Shown here: in pieces, positions 7,901 to 16,292 of the stretch
Numbering within the stretch: the first letter of the stretch is position 1
Layout: each line of letters starts with the position of its first letter
Assembly (NCBI GenBank): GCA_937918905.1
Contig: CAKZSH010000037.1
Location: forward strand, 1-40,533
Reading direction: 5' to 3'
Source of the DNA: an uncultured Saprospiraceae bacterium
GTDB lineage: Bacteria > Bacteroidota > Bacteroidia > Chitinophagales > Saprospiraceae
DNA length: 40,533 bases
Position numbers and translations under genes: made by a program
Notes under the pieces: model-generated
What the model was told of the DNA's origin: nothing
What the model saw: the letters and a program-made list of their open reading frames with translations, nothing else
The model's database searches: none

Positions 7901-10550
7901 TGGTAGTGGACTTTCTGATTTAGATACTCCTGCTCATGTATATACTGAACCTGGAATATATAATGTGACTCTTGTAGCTACTTCTCCTAATACTAATTGT
8001 GCGGATACTTTTGTCATCAATAACTTAGTGGTATTAGATGGTCCAGTTGGAAGTTTTCATTATGAAATAGATACCAGTTGTGCCCCAATGAAAGTTACCT
8101 TTTTCGCAGAATCACAAGGAAGTTTTATGTACGTTTGGGATTTTGGAGATGGTACTCCTCTCGATACGGTTAACAATGTTAGTACTGATACCACCATTTA
8201 TTATTATGAATCCGCAGGAGATTTTATTCCTAAATTAGGAATCATAGATCAGATCGGTTGTGAAAGAATTTTGGAATCACCTACAAGTATTTTTGTCCCA
8301 GAATTAACTTTAGATTTTTTAGGAACTGATACCGTACTTTGTGATTTTAACAATCCAATTACATTTTTCAACTTAGTCAATTCTACTGGTTCTATCGACA
8401 GTTTAAGTTGGGTATTTGAAAATGGATCACCTAATATTTCAACAGATTTTGAACCGACAGTAACCTTTGATCTTCCTGGAAAGTATGATGTTACCATTAT
8501 TGCTCACAATACTTATTGCTCTGATACTTTAATTAAAAATGATTATATCCGTATTGGGGATGTTCCTATTGCTGATTTTTCAATATCAGATAATGTAGGT
8601 TGCGAACCACTACCTGTTACTTTTACAGATATGACCACAGTTGGAAATGGAACTCCTTCTCAATGGCATTGGAATTTCGGTGATGGCTTTGAATCGTTTT
8701 TACAACAACCTACACACGTTTATCAAGAGGGGGCAAATTTTAACCCTCAACTTATTGTAACTACGGATGTGGGATGTTCAGATACCATTTCAAAAACCAT
8801 TATGGTTTTTGCCCAACCTGATGTAGAAATAACAGGTAATCAAATCATTTGTATTGGCGAAACGACTCAGTTAACTGCGAGCATAACAAGTGATACAACT
8901 GGTATTAATTATTATTGGGAAAATGATCCTACACTCAGCTGTACAGATTGTTTGGATCCTATTGCCAATCCGACTGATACAACTATTTATACATTTGTTG
9001 CAGTCAACGTCGAAGGCTGCGAAACTCGAACAGATATTCAAATTAATGTTCGTCCCTTTTTTGCTCCAACAGTCATTATGTCTAACGATACCACTATATG
9101 TGCCAATGAAGTAGTACAAATATTTGTGGATGGAGGCATTGATATTTTCTCTTATGAATGGGATGATACTCAACTGGGATTGAGTTGTTATAGTGCATGT
9201 TTGAATCCAATTGCATCGCCTGAGACCACAACAACCTACTCGGTAGTAGTAACCAATAATGATGGTTGCTCAAGTAGCGGAGCTGTTGAAGTTTCAGTAG
9301 TTGATCCTTCTCAAATTTTTGCAAGTGAAGATAGAATCATTTGCCAAGGTGATACCGCAGAATTACATATAGATCAAAGTATAGGAACCAATCCTACATG
9401 GATAAATTCAGACGGGTTAAGTTGTACTTTTTGTTATGATCCAATTGCAAGTCCTTTGGCTTCCAAAGATTTTGTTGCAAAAATTATCACACCAGAAGGC
9501 TGTGAAATATTTGACACCGTTCGAATTGATGTCCTTTCCCAACAAAACATTTACGCAGGAAGTGATTTGACGATTTGTAGAGGAGAGTCTACTATTTTGG
9601 ATGGGCAATTTTTATACACAGCAGGAAACCTTAATCCTGATTTTGTTTGGTCTCCACCTACTTCTTTAGATGATTCCAATATTGCTAACCCAAATGCAAC
9701 TCCAACACAATCAACGACTTATACATTATCTATTACATCAGGTGATTGTATTCTTAGAGATTCTGTTTTTGTAGATGTTGTTGATAAAACGGAGATTGAA
9801 GCCATCGATGTTACTGTATGCTTAGGTGATACTGCTCAGTTGGATGTCATAGGTACTGCCGATCAATTTGAGTGGTTCCCTGCCGAGGGTTTGTCGGATC
9901 CAACGATTCCAAATCCAGTCGCAGTTCCAACTGAAGATATTACTTATACGGTAATTGCTTCCAATTCAACTTGTACACCTGATACATCAGATGCGACTAT
10001 AAATGTTGACGAATTACCAGAAGTCGATCTACCTTTATTGTATACTTCAATCAATGGTTCGCCTATTATTTTTGAAATAGAAAATACGACTGCTGACCAA
10101 ACTTTTGAATGGTCTCCTACAACAGGATTGAGTTGCACCGATTGTCCCAACCCTTCTTTAAATGCTGTTGCTGCTCCTGAATATTCAGTTACAGTTACAG
10201 ATATTTTTACAGGTTGTGAAAAAGTGTTAACAACAAAAATTCAACAACTAGATAATTGTGCCGAAGAACTGATTGGGATGCCAAATGGTTTCACACCAAA
10301 TGGTGACGGCTACAATGATGAACTCGTTATCAAATATTCTTCTGCTCTGATTATAGATAATTATTCTTTAAAAATATTTGATCGCTGGGGTGGACTTTTA
10401 TACGAATCTAATGACATTAACGAAAGATGGGATGGAAAGTCTGGAGGTCAAAATGTCCCCGCAGGAGTCGTCATTTATTTTATGGAATTCCCTTGTCACT
10501 TGGATGGAAGAATGATTCAAAAGAAAGGAGACATCACGATTTATAGATAA
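4944..10550 (+). CDS. Giant PKD-repeat surface protein with type B (CHU_C) T9SS sorting domain (cassette 1)
   Basis: A 1868-residue secreted protein. The signal peptide is residues 1-22 (ending CFSNGQ). About 15 PKD-type units follow up to residue ~1290, seen as WDFGDG-like motifs (WDFGDGSA, WDFGDGNT, WNFGDGF) and a recurrent 'EGCxPxxVxF' opening with conserved cysteines. About six Ig/PKD-like modules then carry 'CxGxTxxL ... W ... GLSCxxCxxPxAxP ... TYxVxV' (about 1292-1770). The C-terminus (about 1771-1868) is the gliding-motility-associated sorting domain: NGFTPNGDGYNDEL, FDRWGGLLYES, WDGKSGGQNVPAG and KGDITIYR. Such tails direct export by T9SS and surface attachment. The protein is inferred to be an adhesin or matrix protein. 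It has no catalytic domain that I recognise and no SHIVGGE domain, unlike its counterpart at 27684-34574. Confidence 0.9.
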   Translation: MSVTRLLLIVVLIGWNYCFSNGQITVDFTADVTEGCGSLQVNFCDNSSSTAGSISSWSWNLGGVNSSNECQGRIFGTAGTYEICLTVTDSDGNSATDCKPDFITVNPLPQPDFFADNTEGCVPATIAFNYDGDPTNIAEYVWGVDGSAGVVTTNGGSSPDAESTYTIADQYNISLTVTDNKGCVNFISKTNYITTYEPPEVEFHAVETFACDPPFSVTFINDNIQSNTSYTWNFGNGVVYSGATPPPVLYSGYGAYSVTLIAENTVTECLDTLVLEDYINIGHPIEFSFSPIEACVGTDVTFTDETPEAANAVSWDFGDGSAPSTAANPTHAYQNAGFYNITLTRTIGNCTSSKTSTVQVEVFELPDVAYNNDNSFGCSIPHSVNFTGVSSQATAWLWDFGDGNTSTSQNPNHVYADYGSYNVSLTVTNSNGCENTISTTTIEVTETLAQIASEQYFGCTPLSVTLVDSSISVLPISDYTWEVLIPSGTLTSNLPQPNFVIPDTGCFDIVLTVSNPLGCMDTRTFGNAICVGMDPVPNFEGSPLVTCVEDSVFFTDLSTQFADTWFWSFGNDKESFDQNPGTIYTDTGFYDVTLFVADKGCFGEVTFENYIQVTEPKSRFKVIQNCNDKFFVEMNNTSIGADTYAWDFGVAGIDTDTSSLFNPTYSYQDTGTYTITLTTFNMTTGCEHSETKKIFVHDPLSSFTLSATEGCVPLTINGINNSVHAAEYHWSGVGMTFSDTSIIDPEITFDTPGMYDELQLIVTDVNGCSDTTRLSDTIFVNGIDVDFTPNPIGGCQPFQVTFTDNSTSLFGNNTQWDWVFENNVASAQGISATHIFEDLGKHKVKLTVTNDWGCVEDLVVNQAVEVTSPEALFETDTLSCTDSYISFTNNSTGLNLIYDWDFGDGNSSTDENPQHSYATEGTFTPCLTITDIYGCTNSICLPNEIVIANPVSNFSLDTSYASCPPLIVNFQNLSTNATSYLWDFGDGSGLSDLDTPAHVYTEPGIYNVTLVATSPNTNCADTFVINNLVVLDGPVGSFHYEIDTSCAPMKVTFFAESQGSFMYVWDFGDGTPLDTVNNVSTDTTIYYYESAGDFIPKLGIIDQIGCERILESPTSIFVPELTLDFLGTDTVLCDFNNPITFFNLVNSTGSIDSLSWVFENGSPNISTDFEPTVTFDLPGKYDVTIIAHNTYCSDTLIKNDYIRIGDVPIADFSISDNVGCEPLPVTFTDMTTVGNGTPSQWHWNFGDGFESFLQQPTHVYQEGANFNPQLIVTTDVGCSDTISKTIMVFAQPDVEITGNQIICIGETTQLTASITSDTTGINYYWENDPTLSCTDCLDPIANPTDTTIYTFVAVNVEGCETRTDIQINVRPFFAPTVIMSNDTTICANEVVQIFVDGGIDIFSYEWDDTQLGLSCYSACLNPIASPETTTTYSVVVTNNDGCSSSGAVEVSVVDPSQIFASEDRIICQGDTAELHIDQSIGTNPTWINSDGLSCTFCYDPIASPLASKDFVAKIITPEGCEIFDTVRIDVLSQQNIYAGSDLTICRGESTILDGQFLYTAGNLNPDFVWSPPTSLDDSNIANPNATPTQSTTYTLSITSGDCILRDSVFVDVVDKTEIEAIDVTVCLGDTAQLDVIGTADQFEWFPAEGLSDPTIPNPVAVPTEDITYTVIASNSTCTPDTSDATINVDELPEVDLPLLYTSINGSPIIFEIENTTADQTFEWSPTTGLSCTDCPNPSLNAVAAPEYSVTVTDIFTGCEKVLTTKIQQLDNCAEELIGMPNGFTPNGDGYNDELVIKYSSALIIDNYSLKIFDRWGGLLYESNDINERWDGKSGGQNVPAGVVIYFMEFPCHLDGRMIQKKGDITIYR

Positions 10551-10575
10551 CATTTTAATCAAAATCAATATTTTA

Positions 10576-10670
10576 AATCAAAATCAAAATGGCAATCAAA
10601 ATCAAAAATCTAAATAGGGTGAAAACACATTATTCGATTTTTGATTTTGATTGTCATTTTGATTTTGATT
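10576..10670. repeat. TCAAAATC inverted repeat, family B copy 1 (possible bidirectional terminator)
   Basis: 35-bp arms at 10576-10610 and 10636-10670 are reverse complements with one mismatch, around a 25-base loop ending in CATTATTC. The arms are built from AATCAAAATC words. The element fills the gap between two convergent genes, and the TAA stop of the lipoprotein gene (10671-10669) is formed at its edge. A second copy at 16293-16386 has the same arm sequence and the same loop end, and a half copy lies near 18126-18141. A role in ending transcription from both sides is inferred from position. Confidence 0.75.
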
Positions 10671-11109
10671 ACTCGGTCTCTGCCAATTTCACCTCACCTA
10701 CAAAATTATCTTTGTCATAAATAATTTCAAAAACTCGACCTGCCATTTCTGGGTTCGCTCCAGGATGTCCTTCCAAATATTTAGCATATTCCAATAAATT
10801 TTTAGGCACAATTGTTTCAGGTTCGCCCTCAATTGATACCTTAAAGTCGATGCTAATTCCATCCAAAGTTTTAAAAAAATAAGTGGTGTGAGTCTCATCT
10901 GCTGAAATAGTTCTGTAAACTGCAAATTCAGAATTAGCTGCCGTTTTTTTATATTTCACTTCACCATCTGAAGTAGAGGTTGAAGTAGCAGAAGTAGTCT
11001 CTGTGGCATTTGTCTCAACAGTAGGTGATGATTGAGTACCTTCCTGTTTTGGTTTTTCATTACCACAGGCCAAAAAAGTTAAAATGAATATAAATGTTAA
11101 AATTCGCAT
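10669..11109 (-). CDS. Small predicted lipoprotein, function unknown
   Basis: A 146-residue protein with a short hydrophobic leader and a lipobox-like TFLAC with Cys15, followed by GNEKPKQ. Lipid anchoring after signal peptidase II cleavage is therefore likely. A Ser/Thr/Ala-rich low-complexity spacer covers about 22-50. A compact C-terminal domain of about 95 residues begins EVKYKKTAANSEFAVYRT. It contains ISIDFKVSIEGEPE and GRVFEIIYDKDNFVGEVKL, which look like beta strands. I do not recognise the family. It is convergent with the giant adhesin gene and divergent from the FtsX-like permease gene, with only about 80 bases between the two starts. The 3' end abuts the family B inverted repeat. 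Confidence 0.75.
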   Translation of the reverse strand: MRILTFIFILTFLACGNEKPKQEGTQSSPTVETNATETTSATSTSTSDGEVKYKKTAANSEFAVYRTISADETHTTYFFKTLDGISIDFKVSIEGEPETIVPKNLLEYAKYLEGHPGANPEMAGRVFEIIYDKDNFVGEVKLAETE

Positions 11110-11177
11110 GATTAATTTTTTATTAAAAAAAAGTAAAAGTACAAAATTAGAAAATACGCCAAACGCATATATTTATT

Positions 11178-11185
11178 TATATTTG
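11178..11185 (+). promoter_or_regulatory. Candidate -7 element directly before the FtsX-like gene
   Basis: TATATTTG followed by CCCC fits TAnnTTTG exactly and ends four bases before the ATG at 11190. A start site about 5-7 bases downstream would fall on or next to the start codon, giving a leaderless or nearly leaderless mRNA. A good -33 TTG is not seen. Confidence 0.45.
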
Positions 11186-11189
11186 CCCC

Positions 11190-12362
11190 ATGAAAATTCT
11201 CAATAAACTCCTCTGGGAAAATAATAACCAATGGCAAATGATCGGAGCTGTAATCGGCTCCTTTTTAGGTTTGTTGTTATTATTATTATCTATTCAGTTT
11301 TATATGGATTTAAAAAATCTAACTGAAGGAGGCGGAACCGATACTGACCAATTTGTAATCATCAATAAGACGGTTACACTTTTTAATACACTTGGAAAAA
11401 GTGCCTCCTTTTCCCCTGAAGAAGTTGATAGTATCAAATTACAACCCTTCATCAAAAATGTAGGTGAATTTACACCCAACAATTATAAGGTAAGTGCAAG
11501 TAGCTCCATGTTAGGATTTTATACGGAGCTGTTTTTTGAAAGTGTCCCCGACGAATTTCTCGATGTAGAAGATTCTCGTTTTCAATGGCAATCTGGTCAA
11601 AATGTATTGCCTATCATCCTTTCCAAAGATTATTTAGCATTGTATAATTTTGGATTTGCTCCTAGTCAAGGGCTACCGCAATTTACCGCAAGTACCATCC
11701 AAAGAGTATCATTGGATATTACGGTTAGAGGCAATGGACAACGAAAAGTTTACCAAGGAAAAATTGTAGGATTTAGCGAACGCATCAATTCCATTTTAGT
11801 CCCTCAAAGTTTTATGGATTATACGAATAATTACTTTCGCGATTTTCAAGCTAAAGGTTCTTCAAGACTTTTGGTTTTGGCAGATAATCCATTTTCTGAT
11901 GAGTTTAAAGGATATTTAAAATCGAAAGGTTACGAATTAAGTACGGGGCGGTTGATTGGTGGAGAAATTGCGTCTGTCATTAAGTCTTTGATTACTGCAG
12001 TTGCAGTCATTGGATTTTTAATTGTCTTACTTTCTATTTTAGTTTTTGTTTTGAATTTTCAGTTGATGGTTTCAAAATCCAGTAAAGACATTGGATTAAT
12101 GATGCAGCTAGGCTATAAACAAAATCAAATCGGTCAAATCCTCAAAAAACACTTGATGTTTTTATTTGGCATCGTAATGGTTTTGACGGTTATCTTTTTT
12201 GCCATTACTCGTTATTTTATTATTCGATTCTTTAGTTCTCAAGGAATGGAATTGGTAAATATTCATCCAGTCGTAATTGTAGCAGCATTGTTATTTGCAG
12301 GTCTTTTTGTATTTATCAATTTTACAAATATTCAAAAAAGTATAAAAAATCTATCGTCCTAA
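11190..12362 (+). CDS. FtsX-like ABC transporter permease
   Basis: A 390-residue membrane protein with FtsX/MacB-type topology. One N-terminal membrane helix (about 17-38) is followed by an extracytoplasmic domain of about 220 residues and then three helices near 266-292, 322-345 and 358-380. The segment after helix 2, SKSSKDIGLMMQLGYKQNQIGQIL, is the typical cytoplasmic coupling loop (reigllralGas...) that contacts the ATPase. Family members work in lipoprotein release, peptide efflux or cell-wall remodelling. No ATP-binding subunit is encoded nearby, so the partner must lie elsewhere. A -7 element sits four bases upstream of the ATG. Substrate unknown. Confidence 0.85.
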   Translation: MKILNKLLWENNNQWQMIGAVIGSFLGLLLLLLSIQFYMDLKNLTEGGGTDTDQFVIINKTVTLFNTLGKSASFSPEEVDSIKLQPFIKNVGEFTPNNYKVSASSSMLGFYTELFFESVPDEFLDVEDSRFQWQSGQNVLPIILSKDYLALYNFGFAPSQGLPQFTASTIQRVSLDITVRGNGQRKVYQGKIVGFSERINSILVPQSFMDYTNNYFRDFQAKGSSRLLVLADNPFSDEFKGYLKSKGYELSTGRLIGGEIASVIKSLITAVAVIGFLIVLLSILVFVLNFQLMVSKSSKDIGLMMQLGYKQNQIGQILKKHLMFLFGIVMVLTVIFFAITRYFIIRFFSSQGMELVNIHPVVIVAALLFAGLFVFINFTNIQKSIKNLSS

Positions 12363-12373
12363 AATGAATTCTC

Positions 12374-12410
12374 AAGTATCGGATACCCTCAAGTAAGATA
12401 CCCGATACTT
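12374..12410 (+). terminator. Inverted repeat between permease and GT-C-like gene
   Basis: AAGTATCGG (12374-12382) pairs with CCGATACTT (12402-12410), and flanking GATAC words extend the pairing with a one-base bulge. It fills the 56-base gap just before the next start codon. No T-tract follows, so termination is uncertain; it could equally be a processing or regulatory hairpin. Confidence 0.4.
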
Positions 12411-12418
12411 AATTCGCC

Positions 12419-14797
12419 ATGAGAAACAAATATTTTCTACTCACCTTTGCAATCCTTACTGCGTTGATTTTTTTCTTTTATGGAAAAATCATCCTTTCGC
12501 CCAATCAATATTTATTTGCTCCAACTGGAGATGGATTTACCGCCTACTTTAATACTTCTTGGCATATCGAGTTCGATAGTTCTAACACTCAATTTACGGG
12601 CAATAATTATCCCTATGGAGAACATACGGTTTATACAGAATATCGGCTTTTGATTTCAAATTCTATTCGAGCCATTGGAGAAATCTTCCCATCCATAAAA
12701 AAGCAAAATGTAGCTATCACCAATCTTTCGATTATTTTTTCAATATTATTATGTGGGATATTTATATCGCTGATTTTCAGAGAGTTAGGTGTAAAAAAAT
12801 GGCTTGCTGTAAGCGCAACCATTGGCATCACTTTCCTTGCACCGCAGGTTGGGAGATTCGATAATCATTTGACTTTAGCCTATCTGAATTGCTTTCCGAT
12901 GACTTGGTATTTCTTGATGCGTTTTTTTAAAAATGGTAAAAAAAATTATCCATCGAACAGTAAAACAAAATGGTCTATTATTTTATTACTCAACAATTTA
13001 GGCTGGCTTTTTGTGCATAGTTATTTAGGATTATTAACCGCATTATTTTCAGGTGCTTTTTGGTTAGTTTGGTTTTTAAAAAACAATAGCTGGAAAAAAA
13101 TAACAAACTATTTACATTTCTCAATTCACACCTTTGCCCCTCTCCTACTCTTTATGAGTTATGTAAAAATGACGGACACCCACGAAGGTCGAACAGAAAA
13201 CCCTTTAGGGTTTTTCCTTTACAATTCTGAACCAGATGATATTTTTATTCCGCACCATCCCCCACTTCGACCATTGCTTCAACATTTTTTTGACATTCAA
13301 TTAAAATGGGAAGGCTGGGCTTATGTTGGCGTGTTGACTACTTTTGTTCTGCTATATTTAGTTTTTCATTTTATAAAAAAAGGGATTCAGCAAAAGCGTT
13401 TTTATCCAAAAATAAATTGGCTCCAAAATGAACATTTAAAAATTGCTTTTCCTGCAAGTTTATTGTGTTTGATATTCGCATTCGGTTATCCATTTAAAGC
13501 ATTTCCAGAACTGCTTGAATGGTTTCCGATCATTAAAAACTTTAGAACAACAGGAAGGTTTGGATGGATCTTTTATTTTGTAAGTACCATTTCTGTAACA
13601 TTTATTTTACAGGAATATTTAATAAAAATGGAATCGCAAAAAAGTAAATTATTCCTATTTGTAATTTCATTGTTACCATTGTTATATTTTATTGAAGGAT
13701 TTGCTCATCACAATGAGATGTCGAAAAAAATCACCACACAAGTCAATGTTTTTGATAAAAATAATTTGAATAAAAATTACACTACTGCACTCACAAAAAT
13801 TCCACCTAACAAATATCAAGCAATTATTCCACTTCCCTATTATCATTGTGGTGCAGAAGATTTTCGACGCCCCATCGAAGATATTTCCTCCAAAATTTCA
13901 AAGATTTTTTCCTACCATACTCAAATCCCTTTGATGGCATTTGATGTAGGAAGAACGAGTATCATGGAAGGTAAAAAAATGATTCAAACATTATCTCCTA
14001 CCTATTATAAAAAACTGATAACCAACGATTTACCTTCCGACAAACCGTTTTTAATCGTAGTCAGCGACGAGTTGAATTCTCAATATGAAAAGTCAATAAA
14101 AGACCGAGCATACACAATTTATGGAACAAGAGAATTTCAACTAATGGAAATTTCAAAACAAGATTTACTCCGCTGGGATTCGACAATGATTTCTGATGAA
14201 TTTGATAATCGTGTAGATTTAGATGATGGATTTTTTCATGACATATACTCTGTTAAAAACAATACATTTACAAATGATACCACTTCATTTATTTACCAAA
14301 ATGATTTTGAAGAAAAGAAAAGTACGGTCAGTCATTTTAGTGAAAATGCTTTTGAGTTTCCCAAAAGAGGTGAAACTGTTTTAGCCCAATTCCCTCCTCA
14401 AACTTTTAAAAAAGAAAAAACATACCGCCTTTCCACTTGGTTTTACAATGGTCAAAATGATGCACTAAATGATTGGTTTCGTTTTATCGTGGAGGAACGA
14501 AATCCAAAAACAGGCGAGTTTAAATATTTGACGACTACGTTTCCAGAATTTTCAGAAGTCATAGATGGAGATTGGAGTTTGGTAGAAATGGATTTTAAAA
14601 TTGATTATCCAGAAAATGAAATTCGTATCATTCTGATTGGAAAAGAATTGACTGCTGATGTCAAGGTTCGAGTCGATGGATTATTGATTCGAGAAAAAGG
14701 AGTGGATGTTTTTCAAAATAAAATTGAACACAATGGAGCGTTTTACATTAAGAAAAACAACCATATCCAAAAAGATAAATTTTCTTTTTTTGATTGA
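12419..14797 (+). CDS. Multi-pass membrane protein, GT-C glycosyltransferase-like, with C-terminal jelly-roll-like domain
   Basis: A 792-residue protein with roughly ten hydrophobic helices in the first 460 residues, the first at about 5-25. The first extracytoplasmic loop has APTGDGFTAYFNTSWH with an acidic residue, then NNYPYGEHTVYTEYR. This layout recalls GT-C-fold enzymes that transfer sugars from lipid carriers, and a family of Bacteroidota membrane proteins with similar 'DGxxxYF...NYPYGE' loops. A further motif, FRTTGRFGWIFYFVS, follows in the membrane part. The soluble C-terminal part (about 465-792) ends in a beta-rich segment (FIYQNDFEE ... STWFYNGQND ... KVRVDGLLIREKG) resembling a carbohydrate-binding jelly roll. 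Enzyme activity is not demonstrated by any motif I can assign. Confidence 0.65.
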   Translation: MRNKYFLLTFAILTALIFFFYGKIILSPNQYLFAPTGDGFTAYFNTSWHIEFDSSNTQFTGNNYPYGEHTVYTEYRLLISNSIRAIGEIFPSIKKQNVAITNLSIIFSILLCGIFISLIFRELGVKKWLAVSATIGITFLAPQVGRFDNHLTLAYLNCFPMTWYFLMRFFKNGKKNYPSNSKTKWSIILLLNNLGWLFVHSYLGLLTALFSGAFWLVWFLKNNSWKKITNYLHFSIHTFAPLLLFMSYVKMTDTHEGRTENPLGFFLYNSEPDDIFIPHHPPLRPLLQHFFDIQLKWEGWAYVGVLTTFVLLYLVFHFIKKGIQQKRFYPKINWLQNEHLKIAFPASLLCLIFAFGYPFKAFPELLEWFPIIKNFRTTGRFGWIFYFVSTISVTFILQEYLIKMESQKSKLFLFVISLLPLLYFIEGFAHHNEMSKKITTQVNVFDKNNLNKNYTTALTKIPPNKYQAIIPLPYYHCGAEDFRRPIEDISSKISKIFSYHTQIPLMAFDVGRTSIMEGKKMIQTLSPTYYKKLITNDLPSDKPFLIVVSDELNSQYEKSIKDRAYTIYGTREFQLMEISKQDLLRWDSTMISDEFDNRVDLDDGFFHDIYSVKNNTFTNDTTSFIYQNDFEEKKSTVSHFSENAFEFPKRGETVLAQFPPQTFKKEKTYRLSTWFYNGQNDALNDWFRFIVEERNPKTGEFKYLTTTFPEFSEVIDGDWSLVEMDFKIDYPENEIRIILIGKELTADVKVRVDGLLIREKGVDVFQNKIEHNGAFYIKKNNHIQKDKFSFFD

Positions 14798-14913
14798 CCC
14801 TGTAACCGCCAACCTCAGTTGCCAGGTTGTTATAAAACAGGATATTCATTGCATTTAAATCGTTAAACAACTACTTTGGGACAACCTGACAACTGAAGTT
14901 GGCGGTTACAGGG
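14798..14913. repeat. 33-bp inverted repeat (family C) between two membrane-protein genes
   Basis: The arms CCCTGTAACCGCCAAC... (14798-14830) and its complement (14881-14913) match in 31 of 33 positions around a 50-base AT-rich loop. The left arm begins at the base after the TGA stop at 14797, and the right arm ends 19 bases before the next ATG. Its GC content is well above its surroundings. No second copy is seen in the window. It could terminate transcription or be a small mobile palindrome. Confidence 0.7.
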
Positions 14914-14932
14914 GGTAAAAAATAAAACAATA

Positions 14933-15241
14933 ATGGCAATAGGAATTATCTTCTTAGTACCAGTTCTAATAGTTTGGTTTGGAAATATCAGTCTCCTTTT
15001 AACGCTTGATAATTGGAAAAAAATATTACTGAATAATGTCATAATCATCGCCTCAGTTTTTGGGTCAATTTTTATTCTAACAAATATAGGAGCAAGATTA
15101 CCTTTGGTTACTTTCGGTGTTTTATTTTTTTTATTGCACCCTGTCGTATTATTTCTTTACCTGATTTCAGTTCGAAATAGAAATCAAAAACCTCCACCCA
15201 ATGAAGACATTCTTGATGAAGATTTTAAAAGAAGAAATTAA
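14933..15241 (+). CDS. Small hydrophobic membrane protein, function unknown
   Basis: A 102-residue protein with three predicted membrane helices (about 3-24, 33-52 and 56-80) and a short charged tail rich in Asn, Pro, Asp, Glu and Lys (RNRNQKPPPNEDILDEDFKRRN). Codon use resembles the neighbours and the frame is open throughout, but no family is recognised. The ATG at 14933 follows an A-rich stretch (GGGGGTAAAAAATAAAAC) after the inverted repeat; no clear Shine-Dalgarno sequence is visible, as is common in Bacteroidota. Confidence 0.6.
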   Translation: MAIGIIFLVPVLIVWFGNISLLLTLDNWKKILLNNVIIIASVFGSIFILTNIGARLPLVTFGVLFFLLHPVVLFLYLISVRNRNQKPPPNEDILDEDFKRRN

Positions 15242-15451
15242 AAATGATGGTTCAAAATGATTAGACCTCACCTAGCTTCCAATCAACAAACTCACTAATA
15301 ATGATAAAAAATGAATACCTTAAAAGAACAGGGAACAGAAATTATTGGAACTCAAAAAATTGAATTATAAGTCTCTAGGTACATAACATTTGATCCTGCC
15401 TTCAATCAGACAAAAACAATGAACTTAGATAGTTTAACTAAGATAAAATTG

Positions 15452-15459
15452 TAAATTTG
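15452..15459 (+). promoter_or_regulatory. Candidate -7 element for the PorT-like gene
   Basis: TAAATTTG followed by CC matches TAnnTTTG and lies 47 bases before the ATG at 15507. The -33 region is not clearly conserved. Confidence 0.45.
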
Positions 15460-15506
15460 CCACTTCATGAAAAACATTTAATGATCTATTTAAAAAGAAT
15501 TAGAAA

Positions 15507-16190
15507 ATGAAATTTATTAAAATTTTCCCCTTTTTGTTACTTTCCCTAATGATAGGGACGCTCACTTCAGCTCAGGTAATCGGACTAAAATTAGGCGTAA
15601 ATTCAGCGTCTTTGGATATGGATCATGAAAGTATTTCACCCTTTAAACACAAAACAGTTGGTGCTGTAAATCTTCATGGAGGACTGACTGTTGATATAAA
15701 AATTAACAATTTAATTACGATTGAACCTGGTTTTCTTTTTACAAAAAAGACAATGAGATATGAAGATGGCGTTCCCAATACTGATTTCTTTTACCAGTCT
15801 GAATACGCGCTGACTTATTTAAATATTCCTCTACCTATCAAGTTTAATTTTAAATCTGGAGACATCACTTATTTTGCTTTTGCGGGTGGTTACCTTGATC
15901 TTGGTATGAAAGGAGAGCTAACTATCAAACAAGAAATTGGAGCTATTCAAACACTTGAAGATTATGATACTTGGCCAAAAACGAAAGAAGAAAGAAGATT
16001 AGAAAAAGTAGATTATGGGACTACTTTTGGAGTAGGATTGATTGTATCGGATATTCAATTTGAGTTATTTAGCAATTTGGGGTTTGTAGATTTGGCAACA
16101 GAATTTGATAGTGTGACTACTGCAAAAAATAGAAATTTTGGAATATCTCTTACTTTAAGATTAGGCTCGAATGATAGTGATTTTGATTAG
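15507..16190 (+). CDS. PorT-family outer-membrane beta-barrel protein
   Basis: A 227-residue protein with a clear signal peptide (hydrophobic 5-20, cleavage after SAQ). It contains VIGLKLGVNSASLD, then LTVDIKINNLITIEPGFLFTKK, then YLNIPLPIKFNF, then a terminal NFGISLTLRLG. Alternating polar/nonpolar strands and the 'YLxIPLxxKF' motif are typical of the small PorT/OMP_b-brl_2 barrels common in Bacteroidota. These are annotated widely as PorT family, but most are not the T9SS PorT itself. There is no T9SS context next to it, so a specific role is not assigned. A -7 element lies at 15452-15459. Confidence 0.8.
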   Translation: MKFIKIFPFLLLSLMIGTLTSAQVIGLKLGVNSASLDMDHESISPFKHKTVGAVNLHGGLTVDIKINNLITIEPGFLFTKKTMRYEDGVPNTDFFYQSEYALTYLNIPLPIKFNFKSGDITYFAFAGGYLDLGMKGELTIKQEIGAIQTLEDYDTWPKTKEERRLEKVDYGTTFGVGLIVSDIQFELFSNLGFVDLATEFDSVTTAKNRNFGISLTLRLGSNDSDFD

Positions 16191-16292
16191 GCAAAAGATA
16201 TGTACCTGAAATAATTTATGATGAAAAAAGGTTAGCTATTACAACTGAAAATCCCAATTTCTCTACTGATATTTTGATTAACAACTTTTTTT

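Noticed and set aside
8871-9173. Antisense open frames of 60-100 residues within the giant adhesin genes
   Set aside because: They are shadows of low-complexity, Thr/Asp-rich coding sequence, without domains, signals or promoter motifs.
673-10550. Cassette 1 as part of the core type IX secretion system locus
   Set aside because: No porK, porL, porM, porN, sov/sprA or porV is present. The PorP/PorE-like genes are tied to a cargo gene and have a second copy set in the window.
10576-10670. TCAAAATC words as a microsatellite only
   Set aside because: Two 35-bp arms in inverted orientation with a conserved loop end at two loci show a defined element and not simple slippage alone.
15311-15370. 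Tiny frame starting MNTLKEQGTEIIGTQKIEL, with open codons continuing after its stop
   Set aside because: Nineteen codons with no family resemblance. It could be a gene remnant, but nothing in the sequence separates that from chance.
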